This document shows, one piece after another, positions 1-8,544 of a stretch of DNA of 37,721 nucleotides (positions within the stretch are counted from its first letter, which is position 1; each line of letters starts with the position of its first letter). The notes under the pieces are model-generated. The model saw nothing but the letters and a program-made list of their open reading frames with translations. It was not told the origin of the DNA and searched no databases. Position numbers and translations under genes: made by a program. The stretch is from positions 1 through 37,721 of the forward strand of contig CAJLFU010000019.1 of the NCBI GenBank assembly GCA_905205995.1, read 5' to 3'. Source of the stretch: an uncultured Haemophilus sp. (GTDB taxonomy: Bacteria; Pseudomonadota; Gammaproteobacteria; Enterobacterales; Pasteurellaceae).

Positions 1-1282
1 TGTTTTTCGTATCTTTATGACGCAGTTTAGCTTTCTTCTTCACGTCTGCTTTTTTCTTTTCTTCACGCTTTTCTTTAATACGTGCTTTTTGCTTTTTAGA
101 CATGGATTTTACTTCCCCATCTTTCGGTGGTTTAGTACGAGGTTCTAGCCCTTCTAAAATACGCGCTTTTAAAAGCTCTTCCGTATAGCGTTTAATTTTA
201 CCGAGCAATTTGTAATCATGTGCTTCAACAAAAGAAACAGCCGTGCCTTTTTTTCCTGCACGAGCCGTACGACCAATACGATGTAAATAGGTATCTGCAC
301 TATAAGGTAAATCGAAGTTCATGACGTGTGTGACATCATCAATATCAATCCCGCGAGCAGCCACATCAGTAGCCACTAATACAGTAACAACACCTGATTT
401 TAATTTATCAATGGCGTTATTACGTTGCGTTTGCGCCATATCGCCTTCTAGATAAGTAGAGCGAATGCCACGTTTACGCAAGGTTTCAGAAAGCTCACGC
501 ACATCTTCACGACGACGGACAAACACAATGCCGCGACTCACTTTCTCGGTTTCGATAAAACGCGCAAGCAACTTGATTTTATGTTCATTGCTATCGGCGT
601 GATAATACCACTGGTTGATTTTCTTGCGCTCACGACGACTTGGTTCTGCATCGATTTTTACTGGGTCATTCAATAAACGTTCTGCGAAATCAACTAATAA
701 CTCTCCTTCTAAGGTAGCAGAGAAAAGGAGGGTTTGTTTACGCCAACGCGTTTCAGCGGCAATTTTCTCCGCATCTTGGCCAAAGCCCATTTGCAACATG
801 CGATCTGCTTCATCAAAAATCAGCATTTCCACCGCGCGACAATCAAAATTCTCTTCTTTGATATATTGCAATAAACGCCCTGGTGTTGCCACCACGATAT
901 CCTGATTTGAATTAAATACCTCCCCATGATTTTGATACGCTACACCACCAGTAATGGTTGCAATCTTCAAATGCGTGAATTGCGCCAGTTCTTCTGCTTG
1001 TTCTGCAACCTGCATCGCCAGCTCACGAGTTGGCGTTAAAATTAAAATACGAGGCGCCCCTGGTTTACGACGTGGATAATCCAATAAATGCTGAATTGCC
1101 GGCAATAAAAATGCGGCCGTTTTACCCGTACCTGTTGGTGCAGAGCCGAGCACATCACGCTCTTCCATGGCAGCCGGAATCGCTTCTAATTGAATGGCTG
1201 TTGGACGGGTGTAGCCTTTCTTTTCTAAGGCTTTTAATAATTCGGGGGAAAGATCGAATTCTTCAAATGGGGATAAATTCAT
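1..1282 (-). CDS. srmB: ATP-dependent RNA helicase SrmB (partial, 3' end beyond window)
   Basis: DEAD-box RNA helicase that helps assembly of the large ribosomal subunit. Reading leftwards from the ATG at 1282 the frame stays open to the window edge, giving about 427 residues. Visible in order: Q motif with Q31, motif I APTGTGKT at about 48-55, PTREL, the FDEADRM DEAD motif, SAT, then the C-terminal lobe with ARGID and HRIGRTARAG. A Lys/Arg-rich basic tail follows (EEKKKADVKKKAKLRHKDTKN region), typical of SrmB rather than RhlB or DeaD. The stop codon lies outside the window. It is divergent from trmN6, an arrangement I also recall in H. influenzae. Confidence 0.95.
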   Translation of the reverse strand, partial: MNLSPFEEFDLSPELLKALEKKGYTRPTAIQLEAIPAAMEERDVLGSAPTGTGKTAAFLLPAIQHLLDYPRRKPGAPRILILTPTRELAMQVAEQAEELAQFTHLKIATITGGVAYQNHGEVFNSNQDIVVATPGRLLQYIKEENFDCRAVEMLIFDEADRMLQMGFGQDAEKIAAETRWRKQTLLFSATLEGELLVDFAERLLNDPVKIDAEPSRRERKKINQWYYHADSNEHKIKLLARFIETEKVSRGIVFVRRREDVRELSETLRKRGIRSTYLEGDMAQTQRNNAIDKLKSGVVTVLVATDVAARGIDIDDVTHVMNFDLPYSADTYLHRIGRTARAGKKGTAVSFVEAHDYKLLGKIKRYTEELLKARILEGLEPRTKPPKDGEVKSMSKKQKARIKEKREEKKKADVKKKAKLRHKDTKN

Positions 1283-1325
1283 TATTTTGCGTTAATTTGT
1301 TAAAATTGGGCCTGATTATACCTGA

Positions 1326-1334
1326 AAGTGCGGT
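1326..1334 (+). repeat. DNA uptake signal sequence (USS)
   Basis: Exact core AAGTGCGGT with the usual flank (TCATTTT) in the srmB/trmN6 intergenic space, just upstream of the trmN6 start. Confidence 0.9.
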
Positions 1335-1352
1335 CATTTTCCGCAAGATTTT

Positions 1353-2051
1353 ATGAGCAGCTTTACCTTCAAACAATTCCATATTAATCAACAACATTGT
1401 GCAATGAAAGTCGGCACTGACGGCATTTTACTGGGTGCTTGGGTGGATGTGTCTGATTGTCAGCGTATTCTTGATATGGGAACTGGCACAGGCTTGGTTG
1501 CACTAATGCTCGCCCAACGAAGTCATGAGCATTGCCAAATTGAAGCCGTTGAACTCGATCCCCTTGCAGCACAACAAGCACAAGAAAACTTCCAGGCCTC
1601 GCCATGGCACAATCGTCTTCATTTAACACAGCAAGATGTGCAAACCTATTGCCAACAAACAGCATATCAATTTGATTTAATTGTGGCTAATCCGCCTTAT
1701 TTTGCACAAGGCGTTGAATGTAAAAATGATGAGAGAGCGCTTGCCCGTTATGTTCAACAAAGCCATTTAGATTGGTTAAATTGGGCGGCGAGTTGTTTAT
1801 CCGAAAAAGGAAAGATCAGTTTTGTCTTGCCTTATGAGGCGGGAAAAACATTGATAAATTCAACCGCACTTTATTGCATCAAACAGACTGATGTCATTAC
1901 AAAAATAGGGAAAGATCCACAACGGATGTTACTCACGTTTAGCCGAGAGCATTTACCACAGGTAAAAGATAGCTTGGTGATTTATGATGAAAACAATCAG
2001 TACACAGAAGCATTTATTGCATTGACGAAGGCATTTTATTTAAAAATGTAA
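1353..2051 (+). CDS. trmN6: tRNA1(Val) (adenine(37)-N6)-methyltransferase TrmN6 (YfiC)
   Basis: SAM-dependent enzyme that methylates N6 of A37 next to the anticodon of tRNA-Val. The 232-residue protein has a Rossmann-type SAM motif (DMGTGTG, about 41-47), an acidic strand end (VELDP, 66-70) and the N6-amino methyltransferase signature NPPY at 113-116. Its length fits the YfiC family (about 245 in E. coli). The ATG at 1353 gives the expected N-terminus with the conserved FKQFHI segment. The stop codon overlaps the first base of the terminator stem. The divergent neighbour srmB also acts on RNA. RlmF-like and HemK-like NPPY enzymes are alternatives, but the N-terminus favours TrmN6. Confidence 0.92.
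   Translation: MSSFTFKQFHINQQHCAMKVGTDGILLGAWVDVSDCQRILDMGTGTGLVALMLAQRSHEHCQIEAVELDPLAAQQAQENFQASPWHNRLHLTQQDVQTYCQQTAYQFDLIVANPPYFAQGVECKNDERALARYVQQSHLDWLNWAASCLSEKGKISFVLPYEAGKTLINSTALYCIKQTDVITKIGKDPQRMLLTFSREHLPQVKDSLVIYDENNQYTEAFIALTKAFYLKM
1863..1871 (-). repeat. DNA uptake signal sequence (USS)
   Basis: Exact core in reverse orientation (ACCGCACTT) inside trmN6, where it encodes Thr-Ala-Leu. Confidence 0.9.
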
Positions 2052-2074
2052 GGGCATATTACTATGCCCTTTTT
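2050..2074 (+). terminator. Rho-independent terminator of trmN6
   Basis: AAGGGCATA, loop TTAC, TATGCCCTT, then a T run. The left arm overlaps the trmN6 stop codon. pnuC converges from the other side, but the minus-strand reading has little U run. Confidence 0.85.
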
Positions 2075-2084
2075 ATTGATGTGA

Positions 2085-2768
2085 TTAGTGGTTTTCTGCT
2101 TTGACGAGTTTCGTCCAGTTGTAATAACCATATAATGAGTTAAGTAAGTAAGCACTATACATTAAATACATCGCTGGCTGACCGTTCCAAAGCCAAATGG
2201 AAAGCACATTTAAGACAATCCATAATAACCATTGCTCACGATAACGCAAAATCATCAATAATTGCGCCGCTACAGTGATAATTGTGGTTAAACCATCTAG
2301 CGTTGTAGAACTCCCACCCGCTGCTTTTAAAGCCTGTACAAAACAGAGGGTACCAATTCCAACACTCACAAGCAAAATTGCCCAACCTTTTGGAGTCAAG
2401 GCTTTGGCAATTACACTTTCACCACCATTATCGTTTTGCATGTTTTGTTTCCACATGAAATACCCGATAAATTGTGATGGGATATATACATAGAGCGCAG
2501 TATTCATTTCACCAAGAAAATTGCTTCCCCAGGAGACATAAAAATAGGTATAAGCAAAAATAAGCCCAAAGAAATAGTTACTAATTTTTCCTTTACTCAC
2601 AAATACTACACAGAGAATACCTGCAATACCCGAAATCATGCCTAATGGGCTATCCGGCATAAGAACATAAGCAATAATTTGTGCTGCAAGGAAAATAACT
2701 ACCCATGCCACTTCAAAAGGCTTCCAACCTGATAAAAATTCTTCTTTAAGTCGTTCTGTCCAATTCAT
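2085..2768 (-). CDS. pnuC: Nicotinamide riboside transporter PnuC
   Basis: Inner-membrane carrier that takes up nicotinamide riboside. In Haemophilus it feeds NAD synthesis from V-factor. The protein is largely hydrophobic, with about seven predicted membrane segments. It carries PnuC-type segments such as SKGKISNYFFGLIFAYTYF and LRYREQWLLWIVLN. An in-frame start 33 bases further upstream is possible, but the ATG at 2768 has a strong Shine-Dalgarno (CAGGAG, about 6 bases upstream) and gives MNWTERLKEEF, the usual N-terminus; length 227. It is divergent from rapA, and the shared intergenic region holds an exact CRP site. Its partner in the pathway, e(P4), is at 29518-30336. Confidence 0.95.
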   Translation of the reverse strand: MNWTERLKEEFLSGWKPFEVAWVVIFLAAQIIAYVLMPDSPLGMISGIAGILCVVFVSKGKISNYFFGLIFAYTYFYVSWGSNFLGEMNTALYVYIPSQFIGYFMWKQNMQNDNGGESVIAKALTPKGWAILLVSVGIGTLCFVQALKAAGGSSTTLDGLTTIITVAAQLLMILRYREQWLLWIVLNVLSIWLWNGQPAMYLMYSAYLLNSLYGYYNWTKLVKAENH

Positions 2769-2807
2769 GGAACACTCCTGTTTTATGAAAAAGTACGTCA
2801 TTTTTAC

Positions 2808-2816
2808 ACCGCACTT
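2808..2816 (-). repeat. DNA uptake signal sequence (USS)
   Basis: Exact core ACCGCACTT between pnuC and rapA, 40 bases upstream of the pnuC start. Confidence 0.9.
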
Positions 2817-2854
2817 TTTTAAAGTAAAGCTTAGGAGACATTTAATTTAATTAT

Positions 2855-2870
2855 TGTGAGAAAAATCACA
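2855..2870. promoter_or_regulatory. CRP-cAMP binding site between pnuC and rapA
   Basis: TGTGA-GAAAAA-TCACA: both half-sites are exact and the spacing canonical. The centre (2862.5) lies about 62-63 bases before the start predicted from the TATAAT at 2914-2919 facing rapA, which is near class I spacing. Towards pnuC the centre is 94 bases from the start codon, but I see no strong -10 there. Either gene could be the target. Confidence 0.75.
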
Positions 2871-2913
2871 CTTTATTTTTCATGCTTTTAGATGTCCATG
2901 CCTTGCTTTCCCT

Positions 2914-2919
2914 TATAAT
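2914..2919 (+). promoter_or_regulatory. Putative -10 of the rapA promoter
   Basis: Perfect TATAAT, with predicted start near 2926 and a leader of about 40 bases to rapA. No good -35 hexamer is seen, which would fit activator dependence on the CRP site upstream. Confidence 0.55.
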
Positions 2920-2964
2920 CAGACTACAATATCGCCCCATTTTAAGAGATTCATTAAGAGAAAG

Positions 2965-5730
2965 ATGATGTCATTTGCAATCGGTCAACGCTGGATTAGC
3001 GAAACAGAAAATAGCCTCGGATTAGGGATGATTACCGCCTTAGATTTCCGCTCGGTTACCCTTCACTTTCCTGCCACGGATGAAACCCGAATTTATGCGG
3101 TGGCACAAGCGCCATTAACCCGAATTGTGTTGAATAAAGGAGAACAACTTCATCACCAAGCAGGTTGGCAAGGTGAAGTCCTTGATGTCCAAGAAATGAA
3201 TGATCTCTTATTTTATTTGGTCAAAAATGCGCAAGGCGAAGATGTTATCGTCAATGAAAAAGAACTTTCTCCGATAATTTCTTTTAGCCAAGCAAAAGAT
3301 CGCCTCTTTTCATCACAAATTGATCGCAGTGAACATTTTGCGTTGCGCTATCAAACCCTTCTGCATCAACAAGCTCAATTTCAATCACCTTTGCGAGGCT
3401 TACGAGGCAATCGTGCGGGTTTAATTCCTCATCAGCTTCATATTGCGCAAGAAGTTGGAAATCGTATCAATCCTCGCGTGCTCTTAGCAGATGAGGTGGG
3501 ATTAGGTAAAACCATTGAAGCGGGAATGATTTTACAAAACCAACTTTTTGCTGAAAAAGTACAACGTGTATTAATTATTGTACCGGAAACCTTGCAACAT
3601 CAATGGCTTGTGGAAATGCTTCGCCGTTTTAATTTACATTTTTCATTATTTGATGAAGAACGTTGTGAAGATTTTGCCGAACAAGCGATCAATCCATTTA
3701 GCACGGAAAGCTTAATTATCTGTGCATTAGATTGGTTGAAAGCTCACCCTCATCGCGTACAACAAGCCATTGAAGCTGAATTTGACTGTTTAATTGTCGA
3801 TGAAGCACATCATTTGGCTTGGTCAGAAAATGCACCGAGTGCCGCTTATTTATTGGTGGAACAATTAGCGAACGCTATTCCGTCCGTTTTATTACTCACT
3901 GCAACGCCTGAACAACTAGGTTTGGAAAGCCATTTTGCACGCTTGCGCTTGCTTGATCCTGAGCGTTTTTATGATTACCAAGCGTTCTTGAAGGAACAAG
4001 AAAACTATCAGCCTGTTGCGGATGCTGTGCAATCTTTACTCTCAGAGAAGCCGCTAAGTGCGGATGAAAAAAATCATATTTCTGATTTACTCAATGAGCG
4101 GGATGTCGAACCATTATTCAAAGCTTTAGCCTGTCATAATGATGAGGAGAAGCAAGCTGCGAGACAAGAGCTCATTCAAAATCTCATCGATCGACATGGT
4201 ACAAGCCGTATTTTATTTCGCAATACACGCCAAGGGGTGAAAGGTTTCCCGCACAGGGTTTATCATCAAGTAACGATTGATGCGACTGAAGTAGATGAAA
4301 AAATTCATTGGTTAATTGATTTTCTAAAATCACACCGAAATGAAAAAATCTTAGTCATTTGTAAAACAGCACAAACGGCAATTCAACTTGAGCAAATTTT
4401 ACGAGAAAAAGAAGCCATTCGCAGTGCTGTTTTCCATGAAAGAATGTCAATCATTGAACGAGATCGCGCGGCGGCTTATTTTTCTGATGCCGAAAATGGC
4501 GCACAAGTTTTACTGAGTTCAAGCATTGGTTCTGAAGGCAGAAACTTCCAATTTGCTTGTCATCTCGTACTCTTCGATTTACCAGAGAATCCTGACTTAC
4601 TTGAGCAATGTATTGGCCGTTTAGATCGTATTGGACAAACGCGAGACGTACAAATTTATGTACCCTGCCTCGTAAACTCTGTGCAGCAAGATTTAGCGCG
4701 TTGGTATCATCAAGGTTTAAATGCCTTTGAACAAACTTGCCCTATTGGTATGGCATTGTTTGAACAATATGAAACTTTATTAAAAGTGCGGTCAGAAAAT
4801 AAAGCAGATTTTGAGCAGCTCATTCTCCAAACGCAAAAACAAGCAAAAGCATTGCGCTTAGCCTTAGAGAAAGGGCGTGATCGTTTGTTAGAATTAAATT
4901 CTAATGGTGGAGAAAAGGCACAACGACTTGCGGCAGAAATTGCTCAAACAGATAATTCGCCACAATTAGTCGATTTTGCACTGAATTTATTTGATATTAT
5001 TGGTGTAGAACAAGATGATTTAGGTGAAAACAGCATTGTTATCACACCAACGGGCACCATGCTTGTTCCTGATTTTCCTGGATTAAAAGAAGAAGGTGTC
5101 ACAGTAACCTTTGACCGACAACTTGCCCTTGCTCGTGAGGAATTAGAATTTCTTACCTGGGATCATCCAATGATACGCCAAGGCATTGATTTAATCGCTT
5201 CTGGTGACATTGGCAAAGCATCGATGGCATTATTAGTCAATAAACAGCTGCCTGCTGGCACGCTGCTGATTGAATTGATTTATATGATTGAAAGCCAATC
5301 ACCAAAAGGTTTGCAACTGAATCGTTTTCTTCCGCCTACACCTATTCGCTTATTGCTGGATAGCAAAGGAAACGATCTAGCCGGACAAGTTAATTTTGAC
5401 ACATTGCAAAATAAACTTAAGCCACTAAGCAAAGACATTGCGAATAAAATGGTCAAAATGGCTCATCCAAATATTGAGCAATTAATAAAACTAGGCGATC
5501 ACAAAATGACTGAAATTACACAAGCTCAAATTAGAGAAGCCAGCAAATTAGCAGATCAAACATTGAGCACTGAGCTCAATCGACTTATCGCCTTGAAAGC
5601 AGTAAATAAAAATATTCGCCAGGCGGAAATTGATGTATTAGAAAAACAACGCGTGCTTTCTCTGGAAGAGTTAAGTAAAGCAAGCTGGCGACTAGATAGC
5701 CTTCGGGTAATAGTGACAAACAAGGAATAA
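2965..5730 (+). CDS. rapA: RNA polymerase-associated ATPase RapA (HepA)
   Basis: Swi2/Snf2-type ATPase that binds RNA polymerase and promotes its recycling after transcription. The 921-residue protein has N-terminal Tudor-like RapA domains (about 1-110), Walker A GLGKT at 179-183, DEAH at 279-282, the helicase C lobe with SIGSEGRNFQFA and IGRLDRIGQ, and a long C-terminal region with LNRFLPPTP. E. coli RapA has 968 residues; most of the difference is after KGFP (429), where the stretch linking the two helicase lobes is shorter. The start has two consecutive ATGs, and the second (2968) is equally possible. rluA follows after one base, so the two are very likely cotranscribed. Confidence 0.96.
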   Translation: MMSFAIGQRWISETENSLGLGMITALDFRSVTLHFPATDETRIYAVAQAPLTRIVLNKGEQLHHQAGWQGEVLDVQEMNDLLFYLVKNAQGEDVIVNEKELSPIISFSQAKDRLFSSQIDRSEHFALRYQTLLHQQAQFQSPLRGLRGNRAGLIPHQLHIAQEVGNRINPRVLLADEVGLGKTIEAGMILQNQLFAEKVQRVLIIVPETLQHQWLVEMLRRFNLHFSLFDEERCEDFAEQAINPFSTESLIICALDWLKAHPHRVQQAIEAEFDCLIVDEAHHLAWSENAPSAAYLLVEQLANAIPSVLLLTATPEQLGLESHFARLRLLDPERFYDYQAFLKEQENYQPVADAVQSLLSEKPLSADEKNHISDLLNERDVEPLFKALACHNDEEKQAARQELIQNLIDRHGTSRILFRNTRQGVKGFPHRVYHQVTIDATEVDEKIHWLIDFLKSHRNEKILVICKTAQTAIQLEQILREKEAIRSAVFHERMSIIERDRAAAYFSDAENGAQVLLSSSIGSEGRNFQFACHLVLFDLPENPDLLEQCIGRLDRIGQTRDVQIYVPCLVNSVQQDLARWYHQGLNAFEQTCPIGMALFEQYETLLKVRSENKADFEQLILQTQKQAKALRLALEKGRDRLLELNSNGGEKAQRLAAEIAQTDNSPQLVDFALNLFDIIGVEQDDLGENSIVITPTGTMLVPDFPGLKEEGVTVTFDRQLALAREELEFLTWDHPMIRQGIDLIASGDIGKASMALLVNKQLPAGTLLIELIYMIESQSPKGLQLNRFLPPTPIRLLLDSKGNDLAGQVNFDTLQNKLKPLSKDIANKMVKMAHPNIEQLIKLGDHKMTEITQAQIREASKLADQTLSTELNRLIALKAVNKNIRQAEIDVLEKQRVLSLEELSKASWRLDSLRVIVTNKE
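4784..4792 (+). repeat. DNA uptake signal sequence (USS)
   Basis: Exact core within rapA. It is the last exact copy I see before 20422. Confidence 0.9.
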
Positions 5731-5731
5731 T

Positions 5732-6391
5732 ATGGCACTTATTGAATACCATCCCCCTTTAGAACCGTATTTAGATATTATTTACCAAGATAATCATATC
5801 TGCGTGGTAAACAAACCAAGCGGTTTACTTTCAGTTCCTGGTAATCAACCTGAATACTACGATAGTGCAATGAGTCGAGTAAAAGAGAAATTTGGATTTT
5901 GTGAACCTGCACATCGTTTAGATATGGCCACAAGTGGGATTATTCTATTTGCATTAAGTAAAGCGGCAGATAAAGAATTGAAACGTCAATTCCGTGAACG
6001 TGAGCCAAAGAAATATTATCAAGCTTTAGTATGGGGACACTTAGAACAAGATAGTGGGGAAATTAATCTTCCTATGATTTGTGATTGGGAAAATCGCCCA
6101 CGTCAACGCATTGATTTTGTATTTGGCAAAAGAGCGGTCACTTTTTATGAAGTTTTAGAATGGTTACCAACTAACTGCACTCGAGTGAAACTGACTCCAA
6201 TCACAGGACGTTCGCATCAACTTCGTTTACATACGCTCGCGCTTGGACATCCCATTTTAGGGGACAAGTTTTATTCTCACCCACAAGCTAAATCTATGTC
6301 ACCTCGCTTATGCTTACATGCAGAAGAACTTACGATTACGCACCCTATCACAGGTGAAAAAATGACATTCAGAGCTGAAGCTGAATTTTAG
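5732..6391 (+). CDS. rluA: Dual-specificity pseudouridine synthase RluA (23S rRNA U746 / tRNA U32)
   Basis: Converts uridine to pseudouridine at 23S rRNA position 746 and tRNA position 32. The 219-residue length equals that of E. coli RluA. The catalytic motif HRLDMATSG starts at residue 61, placing the catalytic aspartate at D64 as in E. coli. Further family marks are VVNKPSGLLSVPG near 25 and the C-terminal TGRSHQLRLH. There is no separate S4 domain, which distinguishes it from RluC and RluD. The ATG lies one base after the rapA stop, with AAGGA about 5 bases upstream. Confidence 0.95.
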   Translation: MALIEYHPPLEPYLDIIYQDNHICVVNKPSGLLSVPGNQPEYYDSAMSRVKEKFGFCEPAHRLDMATSGIILFALSKAADKELKRQFREREPKKYYQALVWGHLEQDSGEINLPMICDWENRPRQRIDFVFGKRAVTFYEVLEWLPTNCTRVKLTPITGRSHQLRLHTLALGHPILGDKFYSHPQAKSMSPRLCLHAEELTITHPITGEKMTFRAEAEF

Positions 6392-6404
6392 GAAAACAAG
6401 ATAT

Positions 6405-6433
6405 AAAAAAGGCTCACATCAGTGAGCCTTTTT
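6405..6433. terminator. Bidirectional terminator between rluA and rplQ
   Basis: AAAAAGGCTCAC, loop ATCA, GTGAGCCTTTTT. A and T runs on both flanks let it end both the rapA-rluA transcript and the converging alpha operon. Confidence 0.93.
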
Positions 6434-6449
6434 ATTTTATAACAAATTA

Positions 6450-6833
6450 TTATTCCGCTGTTGCTTCTGCAACTTCTGGGCGATCAACTAACTCAATGTA
6501 TGCCATTGGAGCGTTGTCACCTGCACGGAAACCACATTTTAAGATACGGGTGTAACCACCTGCACGTTGAGCAAAACGTGGACCTAATTCATTGAATAAT
6601 TTCGCAACAGTTTCGATGTTACGAGTACGAGCGAATGCTAAACGACGGTTTGCAACGCTATCTTCTTTTGCTAATGTAATTAACGGTTCAACTACACGAC
6701 GTAATTCTTTAGCTTTTGGTAAAGTAGTCTTGATGATTTCATGACTAACTAAAGCACTTGCTAAGTTACGGAACATCGCTTGGCGATGGCTGCTATTACG
6801 GTTTAGTTGACGACCACTCTTACGATGGCGCAT
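6450..6833 (-). CDS. rplQ: 50S ribosomal protein L17
   Basis: Large-subunit protein near the peptide exit region. At 127 residues it equals the E. coli length, and it begins MRHRKSGRQLNRNSSHRQA, the L17 signature. The C-terminal GFRAGDNAPMAYIELVD is also typical. It is the last gene of the alpha operon, 40 bases downstream of rpoA, and is followed by the shared terminator with rluA. Confidence 0.98.
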   Translation of the reverse strand: MRHRKSGRQLNRNSSHRQAMFRNLASALVSHEIIKTTLPKAKELRRVVEPLITLAKEDSVANRRLAFARTRNIETVAKLFNELGPRFAQRAGGYTRILKCGFRAGDNAPMAYIELVDRPEVAEATAE

Positions 6834-6873
6834 GATCTTATCCTTCTCAGAAAAATCTTAACCTATGACCAAA

Positions 6874-7863
6874 CTAGTCTTCAGCAATACTTGCTGGTGG
6901 CCAATTCTCAAGGCGCATACCAAGTGACAAGCCACGTGAAGCGAGAACGTCTTTAATTTCAGTAAGAGATTTCTTACCAAGATTAGGCGTTTTTAATAAC
7001 TCAACTTCTGTACGTTGTACTAAGTCACCGATATAGTGAATTGTTTCTGCTTTCAAACAGTTAGCAGAACGAACTGTCAACTCTAAGTCATCAACAGGAC
7101 GTAATAAAATCGGATCGAATTCCGGTTTTTCTTCCTTGACTTCAGGTTGACGAACATCACGCAAATCAACGAATGCATCGAGTTGCTCTGCTAAAATTGT
7201 TGCGGCACGACGAATTGCTTCTTCCGGATCAATAGTCCCGTTAGTTTCTAACTCGATAACTAGTTTATCTAAGTCAGTACGTTGTTCAACACGTGCTGCT
7301 TCAACATTGTAAGCAATACGGTCAACCGGGCTATAACAAGCATCCACTAATAAACGACCAATTGGACGATCTTCATTTTGTGAATGAGTACGAGCAGATG
7401 CTGGTACATAACCTCTACCACGTTGAACACGAATACGCATATTAATAGATGCATTTTCGTCTGTTAAGTGACAGATTACATGTGATGGATTAACAATCTC
7501 AACATCACCATCATGGGTGATATCAGCTGCAACAACAGGGCCAATTCCAGATTTATTTAATGTCAGAATAACATCATCTTTATTCTGTACTTTAACCGCT
7601 AGACCTTTAAGGTTTAAAAGAACTTCAAGAATATCTTCCTGAACACCTTCTTTACTACTATATTCGTGCAATACGCCATCAATTTCTACTTCAGTTACAG
7701 CACAACCTGGCATTGAAGACAGAAGGATACGACGTAATGCATTCCCTAGAGTATGACCAAAGCCACGCTCTAACGGTTCTAAGATCACCTTAGCATGAGT
7801 AGAGCTAATTTGCTCAATATCTACTAAGCGTGGTTTTAAAAATTCTGTAACAGAACCCTGCAT
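6874..7863 (-). CDS. rpoA: DNA-directed RNA polymerase subunit alpha
   Basis: Dimerising subunit that starts RNA polymerase assembly. Its C-terminal domain contacts UP elements and activators such as CRP. The 329 residues match E. coli. The N-terminal domain (about 1-235) includes ERGFGHTLGNALRRILLSS. A charged linker (EVKEEKPEFDP) leads to the C-terminal domain with RSANCLKAE and NLGKKSLTEIKDVL, which hold the Arg and Lys residues used for DNA contact. It lies between rpsD and rplQ in the alpha operon. The CRP sites in this window would act through its C-terminal domain. Confidence 0.98.
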   Translation of the reverse strand: MQGSVTEFLKPRLVDIEQISSTHAKVILEPLERGFGHTLGNALRRILLSSMPGCAVTEVEIDGVLHEYSSKEGVQEDILEVLLNLKGLAVKVQNKDDVILTLNKSGIGPVVAADITHDGDVEIVNPSHVICHLTDENASINMRIRVQRGRGYVPASARTHSQNEDRPIGRLLVDACYSPVDRIAYNVEAARVEQRTDLDKLVIELETNGTIDPEEAIRRAATILAEQLDAFVDLRDVRQPEVKEEKPEFDPILLRPVDDLELTVRSANCLKAETIHYIGDLVQRTEVELLKTPNLGKKSLTEIKDVLASRGLSLGMRLENWPPASIAED

Positions 7864-7894
7864 TTTATCCTCTCTTTGCTCTTAAGCTTAACTA

Positions 7895-8515
7895 TTATTT
7901 AGAGTAAAGCTCAACGATCAGATGTTCGTTAATGTCTGCTGATAAATCAGAACGTTCAGGAACACGTTTGAACACACCTTCCATTTTCGCAGAATCAACT
8001 TCTAACCAAGTTGGTTTTTCTCTTTGTTCTGCTAATTCTAATGATGCTTTAATACGTGCTTGTTTTTTAGATTTCTCACGAACAGCAACGACATCATTTA
8101 CAGAAACTTGGAAAGATGGGATATTTACAACACGACCATTTACGACAATCGCTTTGTGGCTCACTAATTGACGAGCTTCTGCGCGAGTTGCAGCAAATCC
8201 CATGCGATAAACAACGTTATCCAATCTACCTTCTAATAATACTAGTAAGTTTTCACCAGTATTACCTTTTAAACGGTTTGCTTCTTTATAGTAGTTACGG
8301 AATTGACGTTCTAAAATACCATAGATACGACGAACTTTTTGTTTTTCACGTAATTGACTACCATAGTCAGACAAACGCGGTTTACGAGCACCGTGTTGAC
8401 CTGGTGCTGTATCAATTTTACATTTTGAATCAATCGCACGCACACCTGATTTAAGGAATAAATCAGTGCCTTCACGACGGCTGAGCTTGAGTTTAGGGCC
8501 CAAATATCTTGCCAT
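7895..8515 (-). CDS. rpsD: 30S ribosomal protein S4
   Basis: Primary 16S rRNA-binding protein and, in enterobacteria, the translational repressor of the alpha operon. The 206 residues equal the E. coli length. The N-terminus MARYLGPKLKLSRREGTDL and the S4 RNA-binding domain (LDNVVYRMGFAATRAEARQL, from about residue 97) are clear. Its predicted mRNA target, the pseudoknot at the rpsM start, is present upstream in this operon. Confidence 0.98.
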   Translation of the reverse strand: MARYLGPKLKLSRREGTDLFLKSGVRAIDSKCKIDTAPGQHGARKPRLSDYGSQLREKQKVRRIYGILERQFRNYYKEANRLKGNTGENLLVLLEGRLDNVVYRMGFAATRAEARQLVSHKAIVVNGRVVNIPSFQVSVNDVVAVREKSKKQARIKASLELAEQREKPTWLEVDSAKMEGVFKRVPERSDLSADINEHLIVELYSK

Positions 8516-8544
8516 TTTCTTTCTCCAACTATCCTATTACGCCA

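Noticed and set aside
1030..1356. 108-residue plus-strand ORF
   Set aside because: Antisense to srmB and running into trmN6; composition is not protein-like.
6128..6140. Degenerate USS in rluA (AGAGCGGTCACTTTTT)
   Set aside because: One base off the core; not counted as an exact copy. The same applies to AGAGCGGTCA near 15128 and TCCGCACTT near 33004.
8116..8454. 112-residue plus-strand ORF
   Set aside because: Antisense shadow of rpsD with no recognisable domain.
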